NCBI GenBank assembly: GCA_002724245.1
Contig: PBOG01000268.1
Span: forward strand, 1-33,579
Direction: 5' to 3'
DNA from: Planctomycetaceae bacterium
GTDB lineage: Bacteria > Planctomycetota > Planctomycetia > Pirellulales > Pirellulaceae
Length of the DNA stretch: 33,579 nucleotides
The translations under genes were made by a program, and so were the position numbers. The first letter of the stretch is position 1. Every line of letters starts with the position of its first letter. Shown one piece after another: positions 17,028 through 25,967 of this stretch. The notes below the pieces were generated by a model. That model was not told the origin of the DNA, made no database searches, and saw only the letters and a program-made list of their open reading frames with translations.

Positions 17028-20000
17028 ATGTCTAGAGCCGCCGCCACGGTGCTGGTGTTTCTGCTGTGTTTGCTCATGGCTGTGAACTGCGGCCTCGGCG
17101 CAGCGGAGAAAGAATCGTTCCAGAGAATCGCAGCCCGCTACGCTGCCCAAATCCGGCCTCTTCTCAAGGCGTATTGTGTCCCCTGCCACCACAGCCAGAC
17201 GCCCGAGGGTGATCTCGATCTCGACGCCCTAAAGACACTGAACGACGCGCGACGCAATCCCCGCGTCTGGCAAAAAGTGCTCTTCATGATCGATAACGCC
17301 GAAATGCCACCGAAAGCGAGCAAGCAACTTGCTGCGGCGGAACTGACAACGTTAACGAACTGGGTGCGGACGTACCTGAATGCTGAGGCACTCGCCAATG
17401 CAGGCGACCCGGGCCGCGTCATCATGCGGCGGCTAAGCAACGCTGAATACGACAACACGATCCGCGACCTGACCGGCGTCGACTTCCGGGCAACGCGGGA
17501 ATTCCCGGCTGACAGCGCAGCTGGCGAAGGCTTCACGAATGCCGGTGAATCGATGGTGATGTCGCCCGCCCTCTTCGAGAAGTATGTTGCTGCGGCCCAG
17601 GAGATTGCAGCGCATGTCGTGTTCCTCCCAGACGGCTTTCGGTTCTCGAAGGCGTCCGCGCGCCGTGACCAGACGGACGAAGTCATCGACCAGATCCTCG
17701 CCATCTACGCGAATAAGACCGAGCTGGTCGAGCTTCGCATGACGGGCGGCAACCGTGACGGCCGCATCCGGTGGGGCCACCTCCCGCTGACTCCTTACAT
17801 CAAGGTACTGATCGCGCACCGCGAGAAGCTCACGAACCAGGACTATTTCCGGGTGCTCGCAAAAGCGAACGGGCTGAATCCAATTTACCTGGGCCACCTC
17901 TCTCGCTTACTCGCCGCCCAGCACCCCTCGCCCCTCCTGGCACAGCTCCAAGAGATGCTCCGAACCGCGTCGGCAGACGACACGGACACCGTCGATCGCG
18001 AGACAGCCGCGATCGTGGACTGGATCAAACATTGGCAGAATCAACTGATCGCGCTTGAAGACATTGGCCAGCTCTTCACACCTGGTCAACAACCACTCAC
18101 CCCCATCACGGCCAGCCAGGAGTTTCGACTGGCCCTGACTCCGCCAGTTACTGCTCGTCGTTCCGAGCTTTCGCTCATTGCGCACGCCGGCGACGGAAAC
18201 GCCGAAGGGCGGGCGATCTGGAAGGATGCGCGGCTCGAACATGCGGACTATGGCACGGTTCCTCTTAGAGACCTGCTTCCCTGGTTCAACCGAGTGAGCG
18301 AGTTTCGGCGGGTGACCCTCGCCAGAACGGAAGAGTACCTCGCCGCAGTTGCCGTCGCTGCAACAGCGCAGCAACAGTCGGTCGCAGCGCTGGCGAAAGC
18401 GCGTGACCTCGAGCCGGACTTGCTCACCGCCTGGACCGACTACCTCGACATCCCTGTGGGCTCGGACCATCCCACCCAAGTGCTAGGTTTGATCAGGGAC
18501 AAGAAGACCGCTGTCGCGGGTCTCGACTGGATCAAGGGATGGGGAGCGACCCCACCGAACATCATTGCTAACTCGTCCGAGACCGAAACCGCCAAAGTCC
18601 CTGGCGACGTGCCGCCGCGAACCGTCGGCATTCACCCGACGCCAACTCAGTACGTTGGCGTCGGCTGGAAGAGCCCGATTACAGGATCGGTTGACATCGA
18701 GGCGTTGGTGATCGATCGGCACGCTGGTGGCAACGGCGTCGAATGGTGGCTCGTTGCGCAACGAGGGGAGCGAGAAACCCGCCTCGCAAGCGGTGTGGCG
18801 GCTGACGGACAGGCTGTGACAATTCCGGCAGTGAAAGCGCACGTCGTGCGAACAGGCGATGTCTTATCACTCCGGGTCGGTCCTCGAGACGCAAATCACG
18901 CAAGCGATCAAACGCAGATTGATCTGGTGATTACCGAGCAAAAAGGTAAATCACGCACTTGGAATCTCGCCAAGGACGTATCAGCGGACATTCATGCCGG
19001 CAACCCACACGCGGACAGTCTGGGCAACCCGCAGGTCTGGTACTTCTACACTGGCGAGACAACCTCCGACGCGCCGTCCCAGGTCACACTTCCCGCCGGT
19101 TGCCTGCTCGCGCGTTGGCGCACTGCGATCGACGCCGGAGAGATCGACGAGGCAGCGAATCTCGCGAAAGCGGTGGCTGCGCTCCTGGCCAGTGAGCGTG
19201 TTGAAAACGTCAGCGACGCCGATCGTCGGCTCTACCGCCAGACCCGCGCCATCGACTCGCCCCTCTTCAAACAATTCGATCGTGAAGCCTTCAAGAAGCT
19301 CGGCGCTGCAGGGCGGCGCGGCGCGGATTCGCTTCGTGGCCTTGGAGTCGACCCGGCGGCGTTTGTGTACAACGACCTGGTCACGAACATTCCGCACTCG
19401 CTAGCCATCACGATTCCCGCCGAATTCGCCACCGGTTGGACATTTGCCGTCTCGGGAGAGCTCTCCGGGAACGCGACTGGATTCGTGCAGCTCGAGGCAG
19501 CCAATGGTCGTCGCACCCCGGTGAAGGGATTCAAAGCGGGCTTGCCATTCCTGGTCCGGCCGGGCCACCCTGGTCATGACCAATTGCAAGCGGCATTTGA
19601 TGATTTCCGTGCCCTGTTTCCGCGCGCCATGTGTTGCCGTACCATCGTGCCAATCGACAAGGTCATCACCCTCGTGATGTACCACCGTGAGGACAAGCAC
19701 TTTCGCCGCCTGCTGCTCACCGAGCAGGAACGAGAGCGACTCGACCGGCTGTGGCGGGAAGTCCGTTATATCAGCCAGGATGCCCTGAAGATTCACGAGT
19801 TTTATCCGCTTTTCCTCGAGTTCTCGACACAGGGCAATGACACACATGTATTCCTGCCTCTCAAGGAGCCAATCCGGAAACGGGCTGAGACCTTCAAGAA
19901 ACACCTGGAAGAGACCGCCCCTGCACAGATTCACGCGTTGGTCAACTTTGCGGCCAGGGCTTTCCGCCGTCCGCTCGATCAACACGAAGTTCAATCCCTC

Positions 20001-21182
20001 CGATCCATGTACGCGAACCTTCGTGCCCAAAAAGAGGGACACGAAGCGGCGCTGCGTGGTGTGCTGACGCGTGTTTTGGTCTCTCCCGGTTTTCTCTACC
20101 GTATCGAACAACCCGGCCCGGGAACCGAATCCGTCCCTGTCACGGACTACGAGCTGGCGACCCGGCTCAGCTACTTCTTGTGGTCGACAACACCCGACCG
20201 TGAACTCTTTTCCTCGGCCACGAGCAGGACCCTCCACCAGCCGGCTGCACTCGTAACCCAGACGCGGCGCATGCTCAAGGACGGCCGCGTTCGCGCCCTG
20301 GCGACCGAGTTCGCCTGCCAATGGCTCGGCATCCGCACGTTCAGCTCGCACGACGAGAAAAACGAAAAGCAATATCCAACTTTCGCCGCCGTGCGCCATG
20401 ACATGTTCGAGGAGTCCGTGCACTTCTTCGAGGACCTTTTCCAACGAGACGGGTCTGTGCTGGAGATTCTCAACGCCGACCATACGTTCATGAACAAGAC
20501 ACTCGCAGAGCACTATGGATTCAACGACGTAACGGGAGATAGCTGGCAGCGTGTCGACGGCATGAAGCAGCGGTCGCGCGGCGGAGTGCTCGGCATGGGA
20601 GCGATCCTAGCGAAACAGTCCGGCGCCACCCGTACCAGTCCAGTGCTCCGCGGAAACTGGGTGGTCGAGACGCTGCTCGGCGAGAAACTTCCCGACCCAC
20701 CTGCCACGGTACCCGAACTTCCCGATGCCCTTAGCCGCACGGGCCTCACGGTGCGTCAGATGACAGAGAGGCATGTCGCCGATCCAAGCTGCGCTAAATG
20801 CCATGCGCGAATTGATCCATTTGGCTTTGCGCTCGAGTCATTCGACGCGATTGGCCGCTACCGTGACACCGACCTGATTGGAAAGCCCGTCGACACCAAA
20901 GTGCGACTCCGGGACGGGGTGCAGTTCGAAGGCATTGAAGGTCTACGCAACTATTTGCTGACGCACCGTCGCGACGATTTCCTCGAGCAGTTCTGCCGGA
21001 AGCTGTTGGGATTCGCGGTGGGGCGAACGGTGCAGCTTTCCGACCAGCCACTCGTTGATGAGATGGTCACGCAGCTGAGGAAAAACGACCACCGCATTTC
21101 GACGGCAGTTGAGACCATCGTCGGCAGCCAGCAGTTTCGCTTTCACCGTGGTCTTGAGTCCACGCATGAAGAAGCCAGGTGA
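17028..21182 (+). CDS. Exported heme protein with DUF1587/1595/1592/1588/1585 domains
   Basis: The 1384-residue product starts at ATG 17028, where a Sec signal begins (MSRAAATVLVFLLCLLMAVN); the 41 residues upstream in frame lack one. A cytochrome-c-type site CVPCH (Cys50, Cys53, His54) is followed by DUF1587 (about 130-195, RRLSNAEYDNTIRDLTG). A long central region follows, including a jelly-roll-like module near 530-660 (NIIANSSE, GVGWKSPITGSVDIEALV). Then come DUF1595 (ARAFRRPLDQHEVQSL), DUF1592 (YELATRLSYFLWSTTPDREL), DUF1588 (KQSGATRTSPVLRGNWVVET) ending in a second site CAKCH (Cys1255, Cys1258, His1259), and DUF1585 (FCRKLLGFAVGRTVQLSD). The family is abundant in planctomycetes, with electron transfer linked to polymer breakdown suspected but unproven. 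The DUF1552 gene begins one base after its stop. Confidence 0.92.
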   Translation: MSRAAATVLVFLLCLLMAVNCGLGAAEKESFQRIAARYAAQIRPLLKAYCVPCHHSQTPEGDLDLDALKTLNDARRNPRVWQKVLFMIDNAEMPPKASKQLAAAELTTLTNWVRTYLNAEALANAGDPGRVIMRRLSNAEYDNTIRDLTGVDFRATREFPADSAAGEGFTNAGESMVMSPALFEKYVAAAQEIAAHVVFLPDGFRFSKASARRDQTDEVIDQILAIYANKTELVELRMTGGNRDGRIRWGHLPLTPYIKVLIAHREKLTNQDYFRVLAKANGLNPIYLGHLSRLLAAQHPSPLLAQLQEMLRTASADDTDTVDRETAAIVDWIKHWQNQLIALEDIGQLFTPGQQPLTPITASQEFRLALTPPVTARRSELSLIAHAGDGNAEGRAIWKDARLEHADYGTVPLRDLLPWFNRVSEFRRVTLARTEEYLAAVAVAATAQQQSVAALAKARDLEPDLLTAWTDYLDIPVGSDHPTQVLGLIRDKKTAVAGLDWIKGWGATPPNIIANSSETETAKVPGDVPPRTVGIHPTPTQYVGVGWKSPITGSVDIEALVIDRHAGGNGVEWWLVAQRGERETRLASGVAADGQAVTIPAVKAHVVRTGDVLSLRVGPRDANHASDQTQIDLVITEQKGKSRTWNLAKDVSADIHAGNPHADSLGNPQVWYFYTGETTSDAPSQVTLPAGCLLARWRTAIDAGEIDEAANLAKAVAALLASERVENVSDADRRLYRQTRAIDSPLFKQFDREAFKKLGAAGRRGADSLRGLGVDPAAFVYNDLVTNIPHSLAITIPAEFATGWTFAVSGELSGNATGFVQLEAANGRRTPVKGFKAGLPFLVRPGHPGHDQLQAAFDDFRALFPRAMCCRTIVPIDKVITLVMYHREDKHFRRLLLTEQERERLDRLWREVRYISQDALKIHEFYPLFLEFSTQGNDTHVFLPLKEPIRKRAETFKKHLEETAPAQIHALVNFAARAFRRPLDQHEVQSLRSMYANLRAQKEGHEAALRGVLTRVLVSPGFLYRIEQPGPGTESVPVTDYELATRLSYFLWSTTPDRELFSSATSRTLHQPAALVTQTRRMLKDGRVRALATEFACQWLGIRTFSSHDEKNEKQYPTFAAVRHDMFEESVHFFEDLFQRDGSVLEILNADHTFMNKTLAEHYGFNDVTGDSWQRVDGMKQRSRGGVLGMGAILAKQSGATRTSPVLRGNWVVETLLGEKLPDPPATVPELPDALSRTGLTVRQMTERHVADPSCAKCHARIDPFGFALESFDAIGRYRDTDLIGKPVDTKVRLRDGVQFEGIEGLRNYLLTHRRDDFLEQFCRKLLGFAVGRTVQLSDQPLVDEMVTQLRKNDHRISTAVETIVGSQQFRFHRGLESTHEEAR

Positions 21183-21183
21183 C

Positions 21184-22530
21184 ATGGCAACAGCAACCAA
21201 CCAATCGGCCGATTCGAACCGGAACCGCTATCAGGTATCCCGCCGCACGATACTCCGCGGAGTCGGGGTCAGCATGGCACTTCCATGGCTCGAGTCGATT
21301 CCGGTCTGGGGAGACGAACCGAAATCGACCGCCCAGGATAGCAGCGAAGCTCCCGTGCGGCTGGCGGTCCTTTTTGCTGGCAATGGGTTCCACGGCAAAG
21401 AGTGGTGGGCCGAAGGTGCAGGCGGAAACCTCAAACTCGGCAAGGTTCTCAAGCCACTCGAGCCGCACCGAGAGAAGCTGCTCTTCATTCGCGGCCTCTA
21501 CAACGAAGAAGCTCGCAAAGGCAACATTCACAGCTCGCAGACGGGCAACATGCTCTCCGGTGCGCCGTTGGCGTCCGGTGGAAAGATTCGGTCGGGTACA
21601 AGCCTCGACCAGGTCATCGCGCAAAAGATCGGTCATCAGACCAAAGTGCCGAGCCTGGTGCTGGGTTGCGAGAAGTCGATCGCGTCCGTTCACCGGGAAT
21701 ATTCGATGCTTTACAGCTCTCACATTTCCTGGAGCAGCCCAACAACACCGACCCCCCTTGAGCTCTACCCGGCGCTTGCGTTCGATCGTCTTTTCAAGGA
21801 CAACGCCTCGACAAAGAGCGGCAAGCTGATCGTAGACGGCGTACTTGAGGATGCGAAACGCTTGCGAGGGAAGATCAGCTACTTTGATCGCGCCAAACTG
21901 GACGAGTACCTTAACTCCGTACGGGAGGTCGAGGGCCGCATCAACCGTGCCGGCAAGGAGCGGCGTCTGCAGGGCTGGAAGCCGACCACTGATCAACCCA
22001 ACATCCCACGTCCCCCCGACGGCATGCCGCAAGATATCGACCAGCACATACGTCTCATGTGCGACATCCTCGTCCTCGCTTTCCAGACGGATACAACGCG
22101 GGTCTGCACGTTGAAACTCAACAACGATCACTCCTCGTTGCGTTTTCCACACCTGGGTGTTGACTACATGATCCATCACCTGCTTTCGCACTCCGACACA
22201 GACGACTGGCTCAAGGTCAACCAGTTCTTCCTCGAGCAGATGGCTTACATCGCGGACAAACTTGACGCAATTCAGGAAGGCGAACGTACCGCGTTGGACA
22301 ATTCCATGATCATGATCTGCTCTAGTATGATCGTCGGTAGCCACGACAACAGCCAGCTGCCCGTGGCCATTGTTGGCCGCGCTGGGGGCCAGCTCAAGAC
22401 AGGAAGGACGCTCAATTACTTGGAGAAGCCGAATCGCAAGATGGCGAGCCTCTATCTTCGCATGATGGACATGATGGGCGTAGGATTGGACAACTTCGGC
22501 GATTCGAATGAGCGTTTATCTGAGGTGTAA
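21184..22530 (+). CDS. DUF1552 protein, Tat-exported partner of the heme protein
   Basis: The 448-residue product begins at ATG 21184, one base after the upstream TGA; GAAGAAGCCAGG within the end of that gene can serve as ribosome-binding site. ATG 21166 is an alternative. A Tat signal follows a polar start (SRRTILRGVGVSMALPWLES). The body has family hallmarks: LAVLFAGNGFHGKEWW, LLFIRGLYNEEARKGN, HSSQTGNMLSGAPL, GTSLDQVIAQKIG, PSLVLGCEKS and a late HDNSQLPVAIVGRAGG. DUF1552 proteins, like DUF1501, appear related to the alkaline-phosphatase/sulfatase fold and usually follow a DUF1592-type gene, as here. The substrate and reaction are unknown. Export in folded form by Tat suggests a metal or cofactor, which is inference. 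Confidence 0.92.
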   Translation: MATATNQSADSNRNRYQVSRRTILRGVGVSMALPWLESIPVWGDEPKSTAQDSSEAPVRLAVLFAGNGFHGKEWWAEGAGGNLKLGKVLKPLEPHREKLLFIRGLYNEEARKGNIHSSQTGNMLSGAPLASGGKIRSGTSLDQVIAQKIGHQTKVPSLVLGCEKSIASVHREYSMLYSSHISWSSPTTPTPLELYPALAFDRLFKDNASTKSGKLIVDGVLEDAKRLRGKISYFDRAKLDEYLNSVREVEGRINRAGKERRLQGWKPTTDQPNIPRPPDGMPQDIDQHIRLMCDILVLAFQTDTTRVCTLKLNNDHSSLRFPHLGVDYMIHHLLSHSDTDDWLKVNQFFLEQMAYIADKLDAIQEGERTALDNSMIMICSSMIVGSHDNSQLPVAIVGRAGGQLKTGRTLNYLEKPNRKMASLYLRMMDMMGVGLDNFGDSNERLSEV

Positions 22531-23534
22531 CTGGCGCCGTCTTTGCAGCATCAATGCGAAGCACAAGGCCGGAGATCGGCGTGAATAACCAGGACTGCGC
22601 GAGTTCGGAACAGCTTACGAACCTCGGACCTGGCAGTAACCACCAACCGCTCTCTGTTGCGTTGCTCCCTGAGCTCCGCGTTTGACGGTTTGCTTCCCCG
22701 CGTACGTGTTCCTGACAATTGGCGCACCCGGTGACATGGTACCGGGAGGCCCGTTGGCTGGGACGCGGCACACTTCTTTCGCTTTGCAGGAAGACTCCAA
22801 TTCCGACCGTGGTGACCACATCCAGAATCAACAACCCCTCCTTGGTTTCACCGAGAACGGACAGGGAAACAACCTAGCGCGTAGCCTGCGGTACCCAAAC
22901 TCATTATTTCGATGATCTGTTCTGTTACGTGAAGCCAGGATGCTTCTCTGAGAGATTACAAATGACACTTTGAGCCATAGCACAACTGACAAGTGTTGAT
23001 CACGACACTGAAAACGTCTACATCATTTACCTGCATGGCGTGTTACCTCTTGGCGTCACTGCTCGACGCGCCCATGCATTGGCAGACGTTATGCATGCGG
23101 CTCTCATGCGCACCTCCGCCGCGAGCTTGTCCGGGCAGCAGCACAACTGGCGCCCGCGCACTCAAGTTGATTCCTCTCACCCTGAAGAGAGCAAACCGCG
23201 TCTACCTTGAGGACGTTAAGGCGTTTTGAATGACTTTAATGGTGGGGATCGGCACATCATGCTCAATCGGCTGTACAGCAATGAACTGACCCTGCGTCCC
23301 GTAGGACGCATAGTTCCTCCCGATGAGCGCACCCAAATTCCTCGAATATCGACGCTGGCGCCCCGACGCCTGACACCCAGGCGCGTTATGATGTTTCGCA
23401 ATGGACCCCGCTGCAATAATGAAGCATCTCCGTGCCAGGGAACGCCGTCAGCAAAGAGAACGCCCTGGCAAGACAATGCCGCATGCCGTTTACGAAAGCA
23501 CCATCGCACCCACTTCTTCAAGGACTTTACAACC
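22531..23534. other. One-kilobase region without a recognisable gene
   Basis: The longest non-coding stretch of the window. ORFs of up to 140 codons run through it on both strands, but none has a plausible start, signal or family motif. The frame of the downstream lactonase is open from 23226 but reads as low-complexity basic sequence before ATG 23535. It could hold a decayed gene, a long leader or a small RNA. No T-run hairpin was found after the DUF1552 stop. Confidence 0.45.
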
Positions 23535-24632
23535 ATGAGTCACCGTATCCTTCTGGCCGCATTCCTGCTTGTTGTTACGCCGGCTTTCCTGCAGGCACAG
23601 GACAGGTATCGCGTTTATCTCGGTACGTACACGGGCGAAGTGAGCAAGGGCATCTACCAGTGCGAACTGAATCTGAAGGATGGTTCGCTATCATCGGCAA
23701 CACTAGCCGGAGAGACGAACAGTCCATCTTTCCTCGCGTTCCATCCGACCAGGAATTTTATCTATGCGGTTAATGAGGGGCAGGCGACCATCAGCGCGCT
23801 GGCCATCGACGAAAAGACTGGCAACCTGACCCTCCTCAACTCACAGCCCTCCCGAGGGGGCGCGCCGTGCCATCTCGTTGTTGACGCAACGGGGAAGAAT
23901 GTTCTGGCGGCCAACTACTCCGGCGGCAGTTGCATTTCCATTGCAATCGAATCCGATGGCAAGCTCGGCAAGACATTTTCGTTCAAGCAGCACGTGGGAA
24001 AACGGACGAACGGGCATTCGATCCACGTTGACAAGTCCAATAAATTTGCTCTCTGCTGCGACCTCGGTCTCGACCAGGTCATCATTTACGCCTTCGACGC
24101 CGGCCGGGGAACACTGACTTCGCACGGCGTTTTCGATACGCCAAAAGGGACTGGTCCTCGCCATTTCGCCTGGCACCCGGATGGCAAAACTGCGTACATT
24201 AACGGCGAGTCAAACTTGACGATTGTGGCCTGCGATTACAACGCCACCAAAGGCGTCCTGACACAAAAGCAGGTGCTGTCCACGTTGCCCAAGGATGTCA
24301 CACGCCGAGGTGGCAGCACTGCGGAGACCGTCGTTCATCCCTCGGGGAAATTCGTCTATGTCTCGAACCGCGACCCGTACAACTCGATCGCGATCTTCTC
24401 GATCGACCCGCGGACGCACAAGCTGACGGCGGTCGGACACCAAGGAATGGGTGTCAAAACACCTCGCAATTTTGCCATCGAACCGACGGGGCAATACATG
24501 CTGGTGGCGAATCAATCGGGCGGCAATGTGATTGTGTTTCGCATCAACCAATCCACGGGTGAATTGTCGCCGACAAACGCAAGTGTTCAGGTACCCAACC
24601 CGGTATGCGTCCGGTTCATGGAGATTAAATAG
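23535..24632 (+). CDS. Exported lactonase-family seven-bladed propeller (6-phosphogluconolactonase-like)
   Basis: The 365-residue product starts at ATG 23535 with AAGGA eleven bases upstream; residues 1-22 are a Sec signal (MSHRILLAAFLLVVTPAFLQ). The rest is a seven-bladed propeller of the lactonase family (PF10282): YLGTYTGEVSKGIYQ, SPSFLAFHPTRNFIYAVNE, GGAPCHLVVDATGKNVLAAN, NGHSIHVDKSN, GTGPRHFAWHPDGKTAYING, AETVVHPSGKFVYVSNRDPY and NFAIEPTGQYMLVANQSGG. Cytoplasmic relatives hydrolyse 6-phosphogluconolactone, but an exported copy cannot meet that substrate. A sugar lactone outside the cytoplasm, such as one made by a sugar dehydrogenase, is a more reasonable target; this is inference. It stands alone, about 190 bases before the membrane-protein gene. 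Confidence 0.9.
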   Translation: MSHRILLAAFLLVVTPAFLQAQDRYRVYLGTYTGEVSKGIYQCELNLKDGSLSSATLAGETNSPSFLAFHPTRNFIYAVNEGQATISALAIDEKTGNLTLLNSQPSRGGAPCHLVVDATGKNVLAANYSGGSCISIAIESDGKLGKTFSFKQHVGKRTNGHSIHVDKSNKFALCCDLGLDQVIIYAFDAGRGTLTSHGVFDTPKGTGPRHFAWHPDGKTAYINGESNLTIVACDYNATKGVLTQKQVLSTLPKDVTRRGGSTAETVVHPSGKFVYVSNRDPYNSIAIFSIDPRTHKLTAVGHQGMGVKTPRNFAIEPTGQYMLVANQSGGNVIVFRINQSTGELSPTNASVQVPNPVCVRFMEIK

Positions 24633-24822
24633 CGGAACATGTTCAAGCAGTGGTCACAAGAAGGATGAGACAAAGACGACCACACGTGACCGCGGCGCCC
24701 GTCGTGTTCGTGGTGATTCCGATGTGCGAAACCTCTTTGTGTGGTCACGGCCGGACTACTCAATCTGACTAAAACGAGAGAAGCCAGACGCTTCCCAGTG
24801 GCGCCTGCGCGTTACCACAAGC

Positions 24823-25800
24823 ATGCTCAACGTCTACAAACCCTCGAATCAATCGGGGAATTATCTGCCGTTGCTGTTCATCGGTCTGGGAGCAACAGTC
24901 GGTCTTTCATCCGTCTACGCGCGACTTCTTGCGCTGGCAAGTCGTCCCGAGGGTGTCAACGGTTTGCTCGCAATTGCCTTCGCGGTCCTCGTCGCCATCC
25001 TGGCCGTCCTGACTGCTACGATCGGCCATGTACGAAATCCACGTACTGGGACTTGGATTGGAATCTCGTTCGTTTTGGTTGCCATCGGAGCGAAATTTGC
25101 CTGGCAGTATGAGTACCACGTACGGGCAGCTGTCCAGCAGCGAATCCTGAACAACGACTTCCCAGATGAATCCCCCGCGGAAATTCGCGAAATCGTGCAA
25201 CAAACGCTGACCTTTCCAGCCCACCTCCGCTTGCGTATTGGCAAGGGCTGGCGTTTCAACAACGCCGGCGTCCCGTGGAATGGGCCCACTGTCTACACGG
25301 TGTGGGCACTCGAAGTCCTCTTCTTTCTATCAATGTGTCCGATCGCAACCCGTCACCTCGCCAGACAACCGTATTGTGAACATCTCAAGCAATGGGCCAC
25401 GGACGTCAACATCATATTTCGATTACCCGTCGACAGTGACGCGATGGTCGACAAGATCCGTGCCGCGACGACCGTCGACGCGCTTTTGGACCTTCCTATC
25501 CCCCAAACTGGCACATCGAATCGACATGCCGAGTACCGAGTCAACGGTGTCAAGGGAAAAGCAGGCGAAGCGGCATACCTCTCGATCGATCTGGTGACGT
25601 TGAAAGCGAACAAGAACGGCAGTAAGACTAAACCGCGTCAGAACCTCGTTCAATTCGTGTTTTTGACCTCGGAACAACGCAGGGCATTGACCGAAAACAC
25701 TGAGCTGCTCACCGAGGCGATCGCCGCATATCAGGCCTCGACAAGCTCGTCCCCTAACGCAGAACACCCGCGTCCGGCAACCGACAACCAGCGACCGTGA
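24823..25800 (+). CDS. Four-helix membrane protein of unknown function
   Basis: I do not recognise this 325-residue protein. It has four likely membrane helices at about 15-39 (LPLLFIGLGATVGLSSVYAR), 47-68 (LLAIAFAVLVAILAVLTATI), 75-95 (WIGISFVLVAIGAKFAW) and 158-178 (VYTVWALEVLFFLSM). A soluble loop of about 60 residues lies between helices 3 and 4, and a soluble C-terminal domain of about 145 residues ends in a Pro/Ser-rich tail. The soluble domain mixes helices and strands (AEYRVNGVKGKAGEAAYLSI, QNLVQFVFLTSEQRRAL) without motifs I can name. No clear ribosome-binding site precedes the ATG. It shares strand with the lactonase but the gap of 190 bases gives weak operon support. It converges on the minus-strand DUF1501 gene. 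Confidence 0.75.
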   Translation: MLNVYKPSNQSGNYLPLLFIGLGATVGLSSVYARLLALASRPEGVNGLLAIAFAVLVAILAVLTATIGHVRNPRTGTWIGISFVLVAIGAKFAWQYEYHVRAAVQQRILNNDFPDESPAEIREIVQQTLTFPAHLRLRIGKGWRFNNAGVPWNGPTVYTVWALEVLFFLSMCPIATRHLARQPYCEHLKQWATDVNIIFRLPVDSDAMVDKIRAATTVDALLDLPIPQTGTSNRHAEYRVNGVKGKAGEAAYLSIDLVTLKANKNGSKTKPRQNLVQFVFLTSEQRRALTENTELLTEAIAAYQASTSSSPNAEHPRPATDNQRP

Positions 25801-25967
25801 AGCCGGCCAGGTCATCCGTGAAGTCACCTTACACAGCCCAATGCTTCCCGGCACTGTGCTGCCGACCTCTGGTCACGCCACCGACGTTATGACTCGCGTT
25901 AGTTTCGCCAACAACCAGGCGACCGCCAGTGCCCCTTTCCAGGTCAGAGCGGGCGGCTCCCTGAATG

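Noticed and set aside
19401-20513. 370-codon minus-strand ORF
   Set aside because: Antisense to the DUF1595/1592 part of the heme protein; composition is that of a codon-bias shadow.
21067-22344. 425-codon minus-strand ORF
   Set aside because: Antisense to the DUF1552 gene and the end of the DUF1592-type gene, both strongly supported.
24678-24746. GACCACAC and GTGTGGTC inverted repeat
   Set aside because: Only 8 bases with more than 50 bases between; likely chance or a weak structure after the lactonase gene.
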